In this document: positions 58,601 through 64,000 of the stretch, one piece after another
How the letters are laid out: each line of letters opens with the position of its first letter
Numbering within the stretch: position 1 is the stretch's first letter
DNA from: Liolophura sinensis
Taxonomy: Eukaryota; Mollusca; Polyplacophora; Chitonida; Chitonidae
Assembly (NCBI RefSeq): GCF_032854445.1
Contig: NC_088297.1
Span: 15,883,127-15,947,126, forward strand
Reading direction: 5' to 3'
DNA length: 64,000 nucleotides
Position numbers and translations under genes: made by a program
The notes under the pieces: generated by a model
Database searches by the model: none
Seen by the model: the letters and a program-made list of their open reading frames with translations, nothing else
Told to the model about the DNA's origin: nothing

Positions 58601-58692
58601 AAGTAGTTAAAACAGAGAAGCAGGCACACAATGATCTGGTATCTCCCTGGACGACCTAAATACATCAGCAGCGTGTCCATGTTAAGCGCCAT
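37477..58692 (-). CDS. SLC22A-like: SLC22-family organic-ion transporter (complete, nine coding exons)
   Basis: Coding exons in transcript order: 58692-58378, 47892-47662, 45533-45337, 44166-43936, 41953-41819, 40874-40798, 40645-40540, 39819-39747 and 37692-37477. They join in frame into 526 aa. This is a major-facilitator transporter of the SLC22 (OCT/OAT/OCTN) group, with TM1 at about residues 19-41 and a large extracellular loop with five cysteines and three N-glycosylation sequons (N62, N83, N88). Landmarks are [23 protein letters not shown], the TM9-10 loop [18 protein letters not shown] and [17 protein letters not shown]22 proteins move organic cations, anions or zwitterions across the plasma membrane; the substrate here cannot be told. 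Motif A is degenerate (DAIGRF for DRxGRR), and intron 3 uses a GC donor. The start codon is in strong context (aacATGg). Confidence 0.94.
37975..38175 (+). mobile_element. Second SINE-like family, copy in SLC22 intron 8
   Basis: The element reads atggcccggtgtcagtgtaa, tcttcggcatgat-like (ttttcggcatgatacctcag), ggactcgccatgcc, then acacacacacgatgac and gtcgtcatatgactgaaag. The same ordered blocks occur at 54895-55115. The tail (gtacgacattaaaccc in other copies) is degraded here. Confidence 0.7.
38931..39178 (+). mobile_element. Full-length tRNA-derived SINE with clear A and B boxes
   Basis: A-box-like tggctcagtcgg (38942-38953) and B-box agttcaaatcc (39011-39021) mark the tRNA-derived head. 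The body ends tacggcgtaaaacaccaatc plus (aaat)n. It lies in SLC22 intron 8, antisense to the gene, 160 bp from an inverted copy. Confidence 0.95.
39337..39594 (-). mobile_element. Full-length tRNA-derived SINE
   Basis: The minus-strand copy has head (gcggggctcagtggttagcg), B-box gagttcaaatcc and tail. With the plus-strand copy at 38931-39178 it forms an inverted pair inside one intron of the SLC22 pre-mRNA. Confidence 0.94.
39747..39819 (-). CDS. SLC22A-like: SLC22 gene, coding exon 8
   Basis: A 73-nt exon between acceptor gaacttcag|G and donor TTACTG|gtaagt. It encodes residues 432-455, starting [19 protein letters not shown], the RNxGxGxxxxxxRxGGxxAP signature of TM11. Confidence 0.93.
40540..40645 (-). 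CDS. SLC22A-like: SLC22 gene, coding exon 7
   Basis: A 106-nt exon between acceptor atgtttcag|A and donor TCTCAG|gtagtg. It encodes residues 397-430 with [22 protein letters not shown], cut here after 20 residues: [20 protein letters not shown]. This is TM10 and the ELYPT motif of SLC22 proteins. Confidence 0.93.
40798..40874 (-). CDS. SLC22A-like: SLC22 gene, coding exon 6
   Basis: A 77-nt exon between acceptor cacttccag|T and donor TACAG|gtaagc. It encodes residues 371-395, beginning CGRRWPMM, the cytoplasmic GRR/RP turn between TM8 and TM9. Intron 6 on its 3' side is only 152 bp. Confidence 0.92.
41395..41645 (+). repeat. Degenerate tandem repeat, period about 28-30 bp
   Basis: About eight diverged units resemble ggtcaggaacctttgacatt. 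It lies in SLC22 intron 5. A (ct)n run lies just left of it, at about 41332-41352. Confidence 0.65.
41819..41953 (-). CDS. SLC22A-like: SLC22 gene, coding exon 5
   Basis: A 135-nt exon between acceptor tccccacag|G and donor TACTA|gtaagt. It encodes residues 326-369, [15 protein letters not shown] and a helix ending LLAILILY. This is TM7-TM8, where SLC22 transporters contribute to the central cavity. Confidence 0.92.
42391..42562 (+). repeat. 32-bp minisatellite, five copies
   Basis: ctaaagtgtcc recurs at 42398, 42430, 42462, 42494 and about 42526. Each unit continues tgggtaaaactgcaaagtat. It lies in SLC22 intron 4. Confidence 0.9.
42563..43432 (-). other. Part of SLC22 intron 4
   Basis: AT-rich intron sequence. 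One CRE-like tgacgtca occurs near 42649. I see no repeat family or gene here. Confidence 0.5.
43433..43555 (+). mobile_element. tRNA-derived SINE, internally deleted
   Basis: Head (ctgttagcacgccggcgcta, then caggagcccctcaacaatg) joins directly to the tail (gtctgtcttgagtacggcgt-like, aaaacaccaatcaaa). The whole body is missing. It forms an inverted pair with the copy at 43580-43835. Confidence 0.8.
43580..43835 (-). mobile_element. Full-length tRNA-derived SINE
   Basis: The minus-strand copy runs from ggggcctccgtggctcagtt to (aaat)n, ending 100 bp before SLC22 exon 4. It is well preserved apart from a small gap near gaatctttcgg. Confidence 0.94.
43936..44166 (-). CDS. SLC22A-like: SLC22 gene, coding exon 4
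   Basis: A 231-nt exon between acceptor gtattgtag|G and donor ATTTG|gtaagt. It encodes residues 249-324: [20 protein letters not shown], the large cytoplasmic loop with acidic and basic stretches, and the start of TM7. The first base completes a Trp codon split across the GC-AG intron. Confidence 0.93.
44987..45160 (-). mobile_element. tRNA-derived SINE lacking its 3' tail
   Basis: Head and body are intact (cgggtctccgtggctcagtc to ctcccaccataat), but the tail is absent: the copy stops at tattatggtgggaga. It lies in SLC22 intron 3. Confidence 0.9.
45337..45533 (-). CDS. SLC22A-like: SLC22 gene, coding exon 3
   Basis: A 197-nt exon from acceptor ttttttccag|G to an unusual GC donor, GTCTG|gcaagg. 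It encodes residues 183-247: [20 protein letters not shown], then two helices ending [10 protein letters not shown]. The GC donor is the only site that matches the phase of exon 4 and restores W248. The nearby gt (TAC|gtctgg) gives the wrong phase. Confidence 0.9.
46102..46267 (-). mobile_element. tRNA-derived SINE, 5'-truncated
   Basis: Tail (aaat)n and body to ttctccggccgtaagtggga, minus strand; no tRNA head. It lies in SLC22 intron 2. Confidence 0.9.
46907..46978 (+). repeat. 18-bp tandem repeat, four copies
   Basis: Units aatgaagtcaccattaag, one of them shortened, lie in SLC22 intron 2. Confidence 0.85.
47180..47300. mobile_element. Palindromic MITE-like element, copy 4 (left half)
   Basis: acactaaaaaactactgtgt, atgctagaatgtattctgtt and ttcaacataatatcctgt follow the order of the left half of the other copies. 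The right half is missing, so no hairpin forms. It lies in SLC22 intron 2. Confidence 0.7.
47662..47892 (-). CDS. SLC22A-like: SLC22 gene, coding exon 2
   Basis: A 231-nt, phase 0-0 exon between acceptor attataacag|T and donor ATGCAG|gtaaca. It encodes residues 106-182: [20 protein letters not shown], the TM2-TM3 loop [10 protein letters not shown] (residues 135-144), and helices ending [10 protein letters not shown]. In the MFS motif A (GxxxDRxGRR), both the first and last arginine are replaced, by A140 and F144. Confidence 0.94.
48470..48549 (-). mobile_element. Fragment of the tRNA-derived SINE (3' end)
   Basis: Only the (aaat)n tail and about 60 bp of body remain, minus strand, ending at tcctcccaccctaatgctgg. 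It lies in SLC22 intron 1. Confidence 0.85.
48641..48795 (+). repeat. 25-bp tandem repeat, seven copies
   Basis: gtgaccg (once gtgatcg) recurs at 48641, 48666, 48691, 48712, 48737, 48762 and 48787; one interval is 21 bp. Units continue tagggcgctgtctaaatt. The array is G+C-richer than the surrounding intron. Confidence 0.9.
49088..49174. repeat. G+C-rich hairpin in SLC22 intron 1
   Basis: ccgcgatcttcgtgccttcc (49088-49107) pairs with cgaaggacacgaaggtcgcg (49152-49171) in reverse complement with two or three mismatches, around a loop of about 43 nt. The local base composition (49050-49215) is far richer in G+C than the flanks. Confidence 0.65.
49215..50167 (-). other. Part of SLC22 intron 1
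   Basis: No gene or repeat family is recognised, apart from a (gttt)n run at about 49843-49867. Confidence 0.5.
50170..50292 (-). mobile_element. tRNA-derived SINE, truncated
   Basis: Tail and body to aagatgatcatgggttccct, minus strand, diverged. Head absent. Confidence 0.82.
50482..50641 (-). mobile_element. tRNA-derived SINE, 5'-truncated
   Basis: A long (aaat)n tail and a body to tacgtgggaaggtccttcag, minus strand. It breaks before the tRNA head and is otherwise close to the best copies. Confidence 0.9.
51065..51370 (+). pseudogene. Retrotransposon reverse-transcriptase C-terminal fragment
   Basis: The plus frame encodes [20 protein letters not shown] and, shortly after, [15 protein letters not shown] and a KFFKFYNEY stretch. 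This ordered set (LYDKRDxFxxxIVNxPYLxxNIPxxPxYGVYIS) is the tail I associate with reverse-transcriptase ORFs in many animal genomes. The catalytic domain is absent, so the copy is 5'-truncated. Following DNA to about 52150 may be the element's 3' UTR. It is antisense to SLC22 within intron 1. The family name is not certain. Confidence 0.7.
51640..51720. repeat. Dispersed repeat block, inverted relative to 34862-35192
   Basis: ctatctaataccgcttaacc followed by tgaggctaggggccgta is the near reverse complement of the block at about 34867-34905. It sits in the presumed 3' tail of the retrotransposon fragment at 51065. Confidence 0.5.
52834..53104. mobile_element. Palindromic MITE-like element, copy 5 (diverged)
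   Basis: Left-end features (ttaacaaattcaactgttaa, agtctgttatctg, tctagaatatattctgttat) and right-end features (ataataacacaatacatcgt, gcatcgctcagacagg) follow the family order, but the right terminal arm is missing. It lies in SLC22 intron 1. Confidence 0.65.
53228..53345 (+). mobile_element. tRNA-derived SINE, diverged and truncated
   Basis: Plus-strand body (gcaacgtgcggaaagtttcc, gagcccggttta) and tail (gagtctggagtaaaacacca plus aaat repeats) are recognisable. The head is absent. Confidence 0.75.
53455..54775. repeat. 66-bp minisatellite with 132- and 264-bp higher-order structure
   Basis: About 20 units of 66 bp share gggttcgtttactcg. Two types alternate: A (acttgacgtataatag, gtatggaagtacat) and B (agttgaggtatagtag, atatagaagtgcat), giving a 132-bp dimer. 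Within A units, gacgta/tcggcg and gacata/tcgtcg variants alternate at 53767, 53899, 54031, 54163 and 54295, giving a 264-bp period. The outer units are degenerate. As 66 is a multiple of three, long open frames arise automatically (up to 479 codons on the minus strand). It lies in SLC22 intron 1. Confidence 0.95.
54780..55115 (+). mobile_element. Second SINE-like family, near full-length copy
   Basis: It starts near the minisatellite end with tcccgggatcaaacccgggt, a B-box-like palindrome. It continues through ctggttggcctggtcccagt, cttcggcatgatgcttcag, ggctcgccctgccacaag, and ends agtacgacattaaacccaaa and a cattcattcactcat tail. The same middle blocks occur at 37975-38175. Confidence 0.75.
55319..55367 (+). 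mobile_element. Second SINE-like family, 3' end fragment
   Basis: gggagtacgacgttaagccc then caagcac and (actc)n: the same tail as the copy ending at 55115. Between the two (55120-55318) are loose, diverged relatives of the 66-bp unit (catgggttcatatactaggc). Confidence 0.7.
55434..55565. mobile_element. 130-bp MITE-like element with about 40-bp inverted ends
   Basis: The left end (ggccgatttcatgaagctta, cttagtgttaagttgccctt) is the imperfect reverse complement of the right end (aagggttacttagcgaagtg, agctttacgaaaccggcc). It has no coding capacity. Confidence 0.65.
55566..58370 (-). other. 5' part of SLC22 intron 1
   Basis: Apart from the SINE at 56066 there is no recognised element. The 57000-58020 stretch has unusual wording (atcacgtgac repeated near 57386, 57650 and 57810; ctgaccaat-type blocks), hinting at an old interspersed repeat I cannot name. 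Confidence 0.4.
56066..56192 (+). mobile_element. tRNA-derived SINE, partial
   Basis: Plus-strand B-box (gtggttcaagtccagttc), body with gggctgtgcccggtttcctc, and start of the tail (gtataagtgaaatattttt). The first part of the head and the end of the tail are missing. Confidence 0.88.
58378..58692 (-). CDS. SLC22A-like: SLC22 gene, coding exon 1
   Basis: A 315-nt exon encoding residues 1-105, ending at donor ACCGAG|gtaagt, phase 0. It holds the short cytoplasmic start, TM1 (about 19-41) and the extracellular loop with C52, C68, C78, C84 and C87 and sequons at N62, N83 and N88. The loop ends REWTIVTE, directly before FDLVCD in exon 2, as in the SLC22 family. It is somewhat shorter than the usual vertebrate loop. 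Confidence 0.93.
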
Positions 58693-59364
58693 GTTTACTC
58701 TCGTCTACAATGAACACTGCGTGGGTTGTAGCATATACAAGTGTTTTTTTGTTGTGACACAACTTTCAAAACGGATGCAACAACGGAATGGGACGTCCTC
58801 CGTGTCGATTATCAGAGACCCCGAAAACTTGCTCCTCCTAATTAAAACCAGATACATTGACTTTTCAACTAAAATGAAGAGCCAGTAGCCCGTACAATCA
58901 GATGTAAAAATGGGAAGTTTAAGATTTGGTATACAGGTAGATCACAGCTCTATACTCCCAGGGTGTTGACGTCAAGCGATGACCTCGTTCAAAGAAGCTC
59001 TCTCAGCACCATATAGTAACGCCTGTACACATCTGACATTAAAGCACAGGTAAACATATGATGGCGAGGGGGCAGAGGCAGTTGTACTGCACACGATGTG
59101 CCCTGGGGACATGGCTGGGGTCAGCGTCGCTCCGATGGCCAATCGCAAACGGTCACTTTACTCCTTCACGTATACAATCCATGTTTAATCGAGCATGAGT
59201 ATGTAGAGGTGTATATAATACGCACAGCACATGCAGGAACAGTATCGGAATGTTCCTTTCTCAAATAATTGTGAAAGCTATTGTAATAAAACTATTCCTG
59301 GCCTCCATGTAGGCCTTTATATTAACACACAGGTTAAGGTTCAGGTTACCCATGTAGGCCACTG

Positions 59365-59407
<43 letters not shown>

Positions 59408-60046
59408 GGCTGACCTTGTATATGTTGGTATATGTTATAGGCTTGTTGGTACAGTACAAGGCATGTTAACTGTAGGAAGTTTCAGGTGCTGCTTAGAATT
59501 CAGCATTGCCAACCCTGAATATAAAGTCAATTTCCGCTCTGACTGGTGGGCAAACAGTGTGTGTGACAATATGTGTCAGGATGACGCGCCTTCACTGATG
59601 TTTTCATGCCATTCAAGCTGGGACCGTAGGTTTGCAAGAGTCTATAGTTCTTACTTCCAATGTTATCGGACCCTTTGTAACAATAAGCAGCCCAAGATTC
59701 TCACGTCGTGTAGTCTTGCATGGAGTTCACTGGAGGCCACTTGAATTCCATACATCAGCCAGTGCGATTTAAAAATTTGGTGTCAAACACGCAGGGGGTT
59801 GACTCCTAGCCCTCGACCCGGTTTCATCCACTCATACATAGTACATTGGCTGTCGCTATGTACGTGAATTTTTTTTTTTAACAATGGAATATAAACACAA
59901 AAAATCTCTTGTCCATCATGGTTTTACATTGAGGCAGCACTACAAATACGCCAATGTGCTACAAGAATATAAACTGTTGTGAGATGGGTGAAAGGTCTTT
60001 TGAAATCAACGCTAGTGCAAATAAACGTGCCTAGAAATTTTTTTTA
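58693..60046. other. Upstream flank of the SLC22 gene
   Basis: This should contain the SLC22 promoter and 5' UTR (minus strand). I see no TATA box at a convincing position; a CCAAT pentamer lies at about 59139-59143. A SINE-like tail is not recognisable until 60047. Confidence 0.4.
59367..59405. repeat. (TA)n microsatellite, 39 bp
   Basis: A pure alternating TA run upstream of the SLC22 gene. Confidence 0.95.
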
Positions 60047-60115
60047 CGCCGTCGTAGAAGTGAAATGTTCTTGAGTACGGTGTAAAAAACCAATCAAATA
60101 AAATAAAATAAATAA
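60047..60115 (+). mobile_element. Fragment of the tRNA-derived SINE (3' end)
   Basis: Plus strand: gccgtcgtagaagtgaaatg, ttcttgagtacggtgtaaaa, aaccaatc plus (aaat)n. Only the last 70 bp are present. Confidence 0.88.
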
Positions 60116-60950
60116 ATTTCTTTTCAAACAGGATTTCCCAGGATTCCAGCAAATATATGCACTTGGATACAGTGAATATCTAAGTCCACGTTTGACACGA
60201 ATTCTCTTCTCCTTGTACGTTAAATTCACACAGGCAGCTACACTGGATACACTGGATATAGGGCTTTGCATCGAGTGCCACACATTGTACATGACATACA
60301 CAAGCCAACAACAGACTATTCAATTTGCTCTGCGTGAAAGGTTCTGCTTGGCTCTTTAAAAGTGTAAATGTTTTGTGAAAAGGCGTCCGTACAGAAAAAT
60401 CACCGCAGAAAGAAACTTAATAGACCAATGTGGGCAAAGATACATACAATTACATTGTTATACCGAAAGAGAAAAAAAATCAGACCATATATCCGTCTAT
60501 ATATTATAAACAGGGTTAAACATCTGTAGGTCAGTTAAAACCTTATATCACTCTGAAGGCGGCATACTGTATACATGTAGTTTCATGTCTCACTTCTAAG
60601 TTCTTCTACAGCCCTTTTAATACAATTTCCATACTAATTTTGTTGTTCTTCGATGTATAGAGGTACCTTGATCTGAAAAAAGCATACATAGGTCTACACA
60701 GTTCAAATATAGCGCTGGCTGTGCGAACTGTCAGACCCTTGATCAATGAGATCGCGAGCTCGATTCCAGCTCTTGCTACTTCGGACGCGGTTTTAACCCC
60801 AAGAGGTTCGTCAAGTACATGTACCTGACAAAGGACGGTGCATGACTATGGTTTAATCCGGGCGTTCTGGATTCCTCCACCCATACAACTGGTTGCCATC
60901 ATTCATGTGGAAAATTCGTAGTGAGTTAATGGGCTCTAAACACCAAATGC
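60116..60950. other. Intergenic DNA right of SLC22
   Basis: No gene is recognised. A tRNA-like fragment (gagctcgattccagctcttg) near 60755-60775 may be a decayed SINE head. Confidence 0.4.
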
Positions 60951-60953
60951 CAC

Positions 60954-60983
60954 AATAATAATAATAATAATAATAATAATAAT
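60954..60983. repeat. (AAT)n microsatellite, 30 bp
   Basis: Ten trinucleotide units directly abut the left end of the SINE at 60986. Confidence 0.93.
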
Positions 60984-60985
60984 TG

Positions 60986-61106
60986 GTCTTCAGCAACCTG
61001 CGGATGGTCGTGGGTTTCTTCCGACCTCTGCCCGCTTTCCTCCCACCATAATGCTGGCCGCCGTCGTATAAGTGAAATATTCTTGAGTACGGCGTAAAAT
61101 GTGGAA
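60986..61106 (+). mobile_element. tRNA-derived SINE, 5'-truncated
   Basis: Plus strand: cagcaacctgcggatggtcg through cctcccaccataatgctggc to gagtacggcgtaaaat. Head and (aaat)n tail are absent. Confidence 0.9.
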
Positions 61107-61611
61107 ATACGTCAGTAAATTGCCAAAAGGACCTCAATATATCTGATCGCCATTGTACATCGTAAGGGAAATATTTCTTGATTAGCAATCAAATACATAC
61201 CAAATGAAATAAAAGAAATTAAACAATTTAGTCAGTAATTCATCATCATACTGCACTACATGGTTGTATGAACATGGCACAGTTTAACAATATCACAGTT
61301 CTTATTTATGTGCAAAGTCGCAAAAAAAACAATGAAAAGCGACTGCATGCATTTAAAATATACTTCAAAATTTACTTACAAAATTAAAAGTCCTTTGCTT
61401 TGTGACAATATAAAAAGCAAAAATGTAAAAATTGCAATATTTAACCAAACTATATTATTAGCTGAATAGACTTGTCCATCCGGTCTGAGGCTTTGTGTAA
61501 GGGTTATAATCTATAACTACACTCTGAATCATGCGACAAGCAAGTACATGGCAGAAAGAAAGGAAAGAGAGAAAAAGGGAAACAGCGAAAGCAGTATACA
61601 GCAGTGTACAC
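61107..61611. other. Intergenic DNA left of the 39-bp array
   Basis: AT-rich sequence with a purine-rich run (gaaagaaaggaaagagagaa) at about 61555-61580. No gene is seen. Confidence 0.45.
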
Positions 61612-62205
61612 GTTTTCATGGTGCAATACTTTCGGAGACGGAATCACCACGTATCATGGTGCGATACTTTCGGAGACGAAATGACCACATATTCATGGTG
61701 CGATACTTTCGGAGACGGAATGAGCACGTATTCATGTTGCGATACTTTCGGAGACGGAATGACCACATAGTCATGGTGCGATACTTTCGGAGACGGAATG
61801 ACCACGTATTCATGGTGCGATACTTTCGGAGACGGAATGACCACGTATTCATGGTGCGATACTTTCGGAGACGGAATGACCACATATTCATGGTGCGATA
61901 CTTTCGGAGACGAAATGACCACATATTCATGGTGCGATACTTTCGGAGACGGAATGACAACGTATTATGGTGCGATACTTTCGGAGACGGAATGACCATG
62001 TATTCATGGTGCGATACTTTCGGAGACGGAATGACCACGTATTCATGGTGCGATACTTTCGGAGACGAAATGACCACATATTCATGGTGCGATACTTTCG
62101 GAGACGGAATGACCACGTATTCATGTTGCGATACTTTCGGAGACGGAATGACCACGTATCATGGTGCGATACTTTAGGAGACGGGATGACCACGTATGTT
62201 GGATA
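61612..62205. repeat. 39-bp minisatellite, about 15 copies
   Basis: The unit tggtgcgatactttcggaga / cggaatgaccacgtattca repeats with few changes: gaa/aaa before tgacc, cgtat/catat, and an occasional missing base. Because 39 is a multiple of three, frames stay open on both strands (two plus and two minus frames), giving frames of up to 209 codons. No start context or splice structure supports translation. Confidence 0.95.
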
Positions 62206-62382
62206 TGTTTAAGCTGCAAACTACTGATATAGACCTATGGCGATACATGTAGATGTATATATTTTGATGGCAGAATTGAAAGTACACGTGTAGGCCTTTT
62301 ACGTGTAGGCCTAGTATGTGGTATACAGATCTTCTCCGTGAGTGAATATAACCATGCTGAATATAGTCTATTTCTTTAACTG

Positions 62383-62457
62383 CTGTTTTATGTCGTACTC
62401 AAGAATATTTCACTTGTCCCACGGCAGCCAGCGTTATGGTGAGAGGAACCCGGACAG
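62383..62457 (-). mobile_element. Fragment of the tRNA-derived SINE (3' end)
   Basis: Minus strand: gtccgggttcctctcaccat, aacgctggctgccgtg, agtgaaatattcttgagtac and gacataaaacag. Tail and head are missing. Confidence 0.82.
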
Positions 62458-62802
62458 ACAGTTGAATATAATAAAACCACTGTTCCTATTACATTGAAAT
62501 TCCCCCCATTTTTTTACACTTTGTTTACCACCATGTAAGGACGTTAATATGATAATTTCCAGCAACAATCATACAAAATAGCACTATTTCTTATGTTCGC
62601 GAGTAGGTCTATACAGTTTGTGATGTGTGCAATGCATTCTAAAATAGAGATGTACCTACTGCCTCCGTTGAGATTACATTCAGTACCGTAGGATCACGTA
62701 GAAAGGCGTGTGATCTCGAATGGGGTGCAACGATGTGCATGATCGAGTTCACGATACATAAAGGCCTATTTAGGCCTACATATGTAGTATCATGACTTTT
62801 CA

Positions 62803-62804
<2 letters not shown>

Positions 62805-62857
<53 letters not shown>
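62805..62857 (+). repeat. (TG)n microsatellite, about 53 bp
   Basis: A pure alternating TG run. Confidence 0.96.
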
Positions 62858-62859
<2 letters not shown>

Positions 62860-63447
62860 GAAATATTGATAATAATCGAAATATTGATACAACTGGAAAA
62901 AATTGGAATTGTACTGTTTTTTTCCACCAGATAAATGTTTCGTGTCTAGCACGATATTTCGATGGTCCGTTTTCGTATATTTTTACTTAAAAATTGAAGT
63001 CAAGATTTTTAACACAGCCTGTCAGCATTTGGCGGGGAAAAGAAAAAGCGGTTGACTGAGCGTGAGCGCGAGGTAGGTGCGATTACCTGAAGGCTTTCTC
63101 TGTGTGTTAAGATGCGACTGGATTTTTTCGAGATAAGAAATGATTCTTTTATTGCTGTTCTTTGTTTTCACCGGTGAAAGTACTGATTTGGAGAACATTT
63201 CAATAGTTGTTCCGTCTATCATGCGACGGTTCCCCTAATCGGAGAACAACAACAACATGATGCAAAACAACTTTTGAGAGATAACGTTACCCGCTTATTT
63301 CAATCTAGCAATGTTTTGTCGTCCTCGATCCATGACTCACGGAAAACATTAACAACTTACAATTGTTTGAAATCTAAATGTTTGTCAGCAGCTAGCAGTT
63401 TGTATCAATTGTAGTTCTCGCAATCAGTATGACAGGAAAGGGAAAGC

Positions 63448-63575
63448 ACCTCGAACGAGGTATTATACCTCAATTGGGGTACCCCTCAATACCTCAATCG
63501 AGGTATTACGCCGCTATAAAAGGTAAACTCGTTCTGCAGCTCCTCACTTGATCAATATCGCCAGCTAAAGTAAGT
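63448..63575 (+). promoter_or_regulatory. Candidate TATA promoter with upstream palindromic motifs and first-exon donor
   Basis: Three related motifs precede the promoter: acctcgaacgaggt (63448-63461), acctcaattggggt (63467-63480) and acctcaatcgaggt (63491-63504). The first and third are palindromes of form ACCTC-N4-GAGGT. TATAAAAG follows at 63515-63522, and an initiator-like TCACTT has its A at 63546, 31 bp after the first T. A strong donor (CTAAA|gtaagt) at 63569/63570 would close a very short first exon. The rest of the gene would lie beyond the right edge. This is inferred from motif spacing only. Confidence 0.5.
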
Positions 63576-63689
63576 AAACAACCACAACACAGATTACTCT
63601 CCATCGACCCAGCAACCTGTTTTGAAATAATTTAGTAACATTTCATACTAGGCCTACATGAAGTTTGAAGAGCAGACCATATGGAGAAA

Positions 63690-63822
63690 GCAACCTGTGG
63701 ATGGTCGTGTTTCCTACGGGCGCTGCCTGATTTCCTCCCACCATTATACTGGCCGCCGGCGTATAAATGAAATGTTCTTGAGTACGACATAAAAAGCCAA
63801 TCATATAAATAATTAAATAAAT
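63690..63822 (+). mobile_element. tRNA-derived SINE, 5'-truncated
   Basis: Plus strand: aagcaacctgtggatggtcg, tttcctcccaccattatact, ggccgccggcgtataaatga to cataaaaagccaatca plus (aaat)n. If the candidate gene at 63546 is real, the copy is in its first intron. Confidence 0.88.
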
Positions 63823-64000
63823 AAGCAATATACCTTGCTATTTCGTTTCATTATAGGCTACCTTTACAGGTTTATTTCTACCCTAAATAACTGATATTTT
63901 CCTAACTTTTGTTCCCCCACGTGTGCGCTGATTTTCACTCTGTCTGCCATGAACCATGTGACTGCGGAAAGTCGTGTACTTTGAAAGCTATGTAGATATT

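Noticed and set aside
61548..62177. 209-codon Arg-rich open frame as a gene
   Set aside because: It follows from a 39-bp tandem array with frames open on both strands; the frame also changes register where units lose a base.

Overview
This is nuclear DNA of a marine invertebrate, most likely a lophotrochozoan (mollusc, or possibly a brachiopod or annelid). The reasons are multi-exon animal genes with GT-AG introns, AT-rich introns, and about 25 copies of a tRNA-headed SINE whose tail reads tacggcgtaaaacaccaatc followed by (aaat)n, a type I associate with lophotrochozoan genomes. The species cannot be named from the sequence.

Three protein genes are supported, all solute carriers. (1) A minus-strand SLC9B/NHA sodium-proton antiporter gene, 9110 down to 3108. 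Only its first four coding exons are in the window; the rest lies off the left edge. (2) A complete plus-strand paralog, ten coding exons from 22648 to 31994, 572 aa. (3) A complete minus-strand SLC22 organic-ion transporter gene, nine coding exons from 58692 to 37477, 526 aa. I placed the exon borders by reading splice sites and phases, and each model stays in frame throughout. The two SLC9B genes are head-to-head about 13.5 kb apart. Their coding exons 2, 3 and 4 have identical lengths (88, 183, 176 nt) and phases, so they are an old duplication. The SLC22 gene converges on the second SLC9B gene.

The clearest biological surprise is at the ion-binding site. Gene 1 keeps the Asp-Asp pair expected of electrogenic CPA2/NHA exchangers (D323-D324). 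Gene 2 has Asn-Asp (N279-D280), the pair typical of electroneutral CPA1/NHE exchangers, and has also lost the proline after the SPAVVV motif. Both proteins carry a cysteine cluster in the cytoplasmic N-terminus just before the first conserved membrane region.

The rest is intron and intergenic DNA rich in repeats: tRNA-derived SINEs of two or more families, a palindromic MITE-like family (five copies), other inverted-repeat elements, and minisatellites of 18-20, 25, 32, 39, about 57, 66/132/264 and 88 bp. One minisatellite looks like an amplification of the splice donor of SLC9B gene 2 exon 3. A 468-bp near-palindrome lies just downstream of the gene 2 stop, probably in its 3' UTR. A fragment of a reverse-transcriptase C-terminal tail sits in SLC22 intron 1. 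At 63.45-63.58 kb a TATA box, an initiator-like site and a splice donor, preceded by three palindromic motifs, suggest the 5' end of a fourth gene running off the right edge.

The 9.1-22.6 kb intergenic region holds no recognisable gene. It has a cluster of CRE-type (TGACGTCA) sites about 3.2 kb upstream of gene 2.
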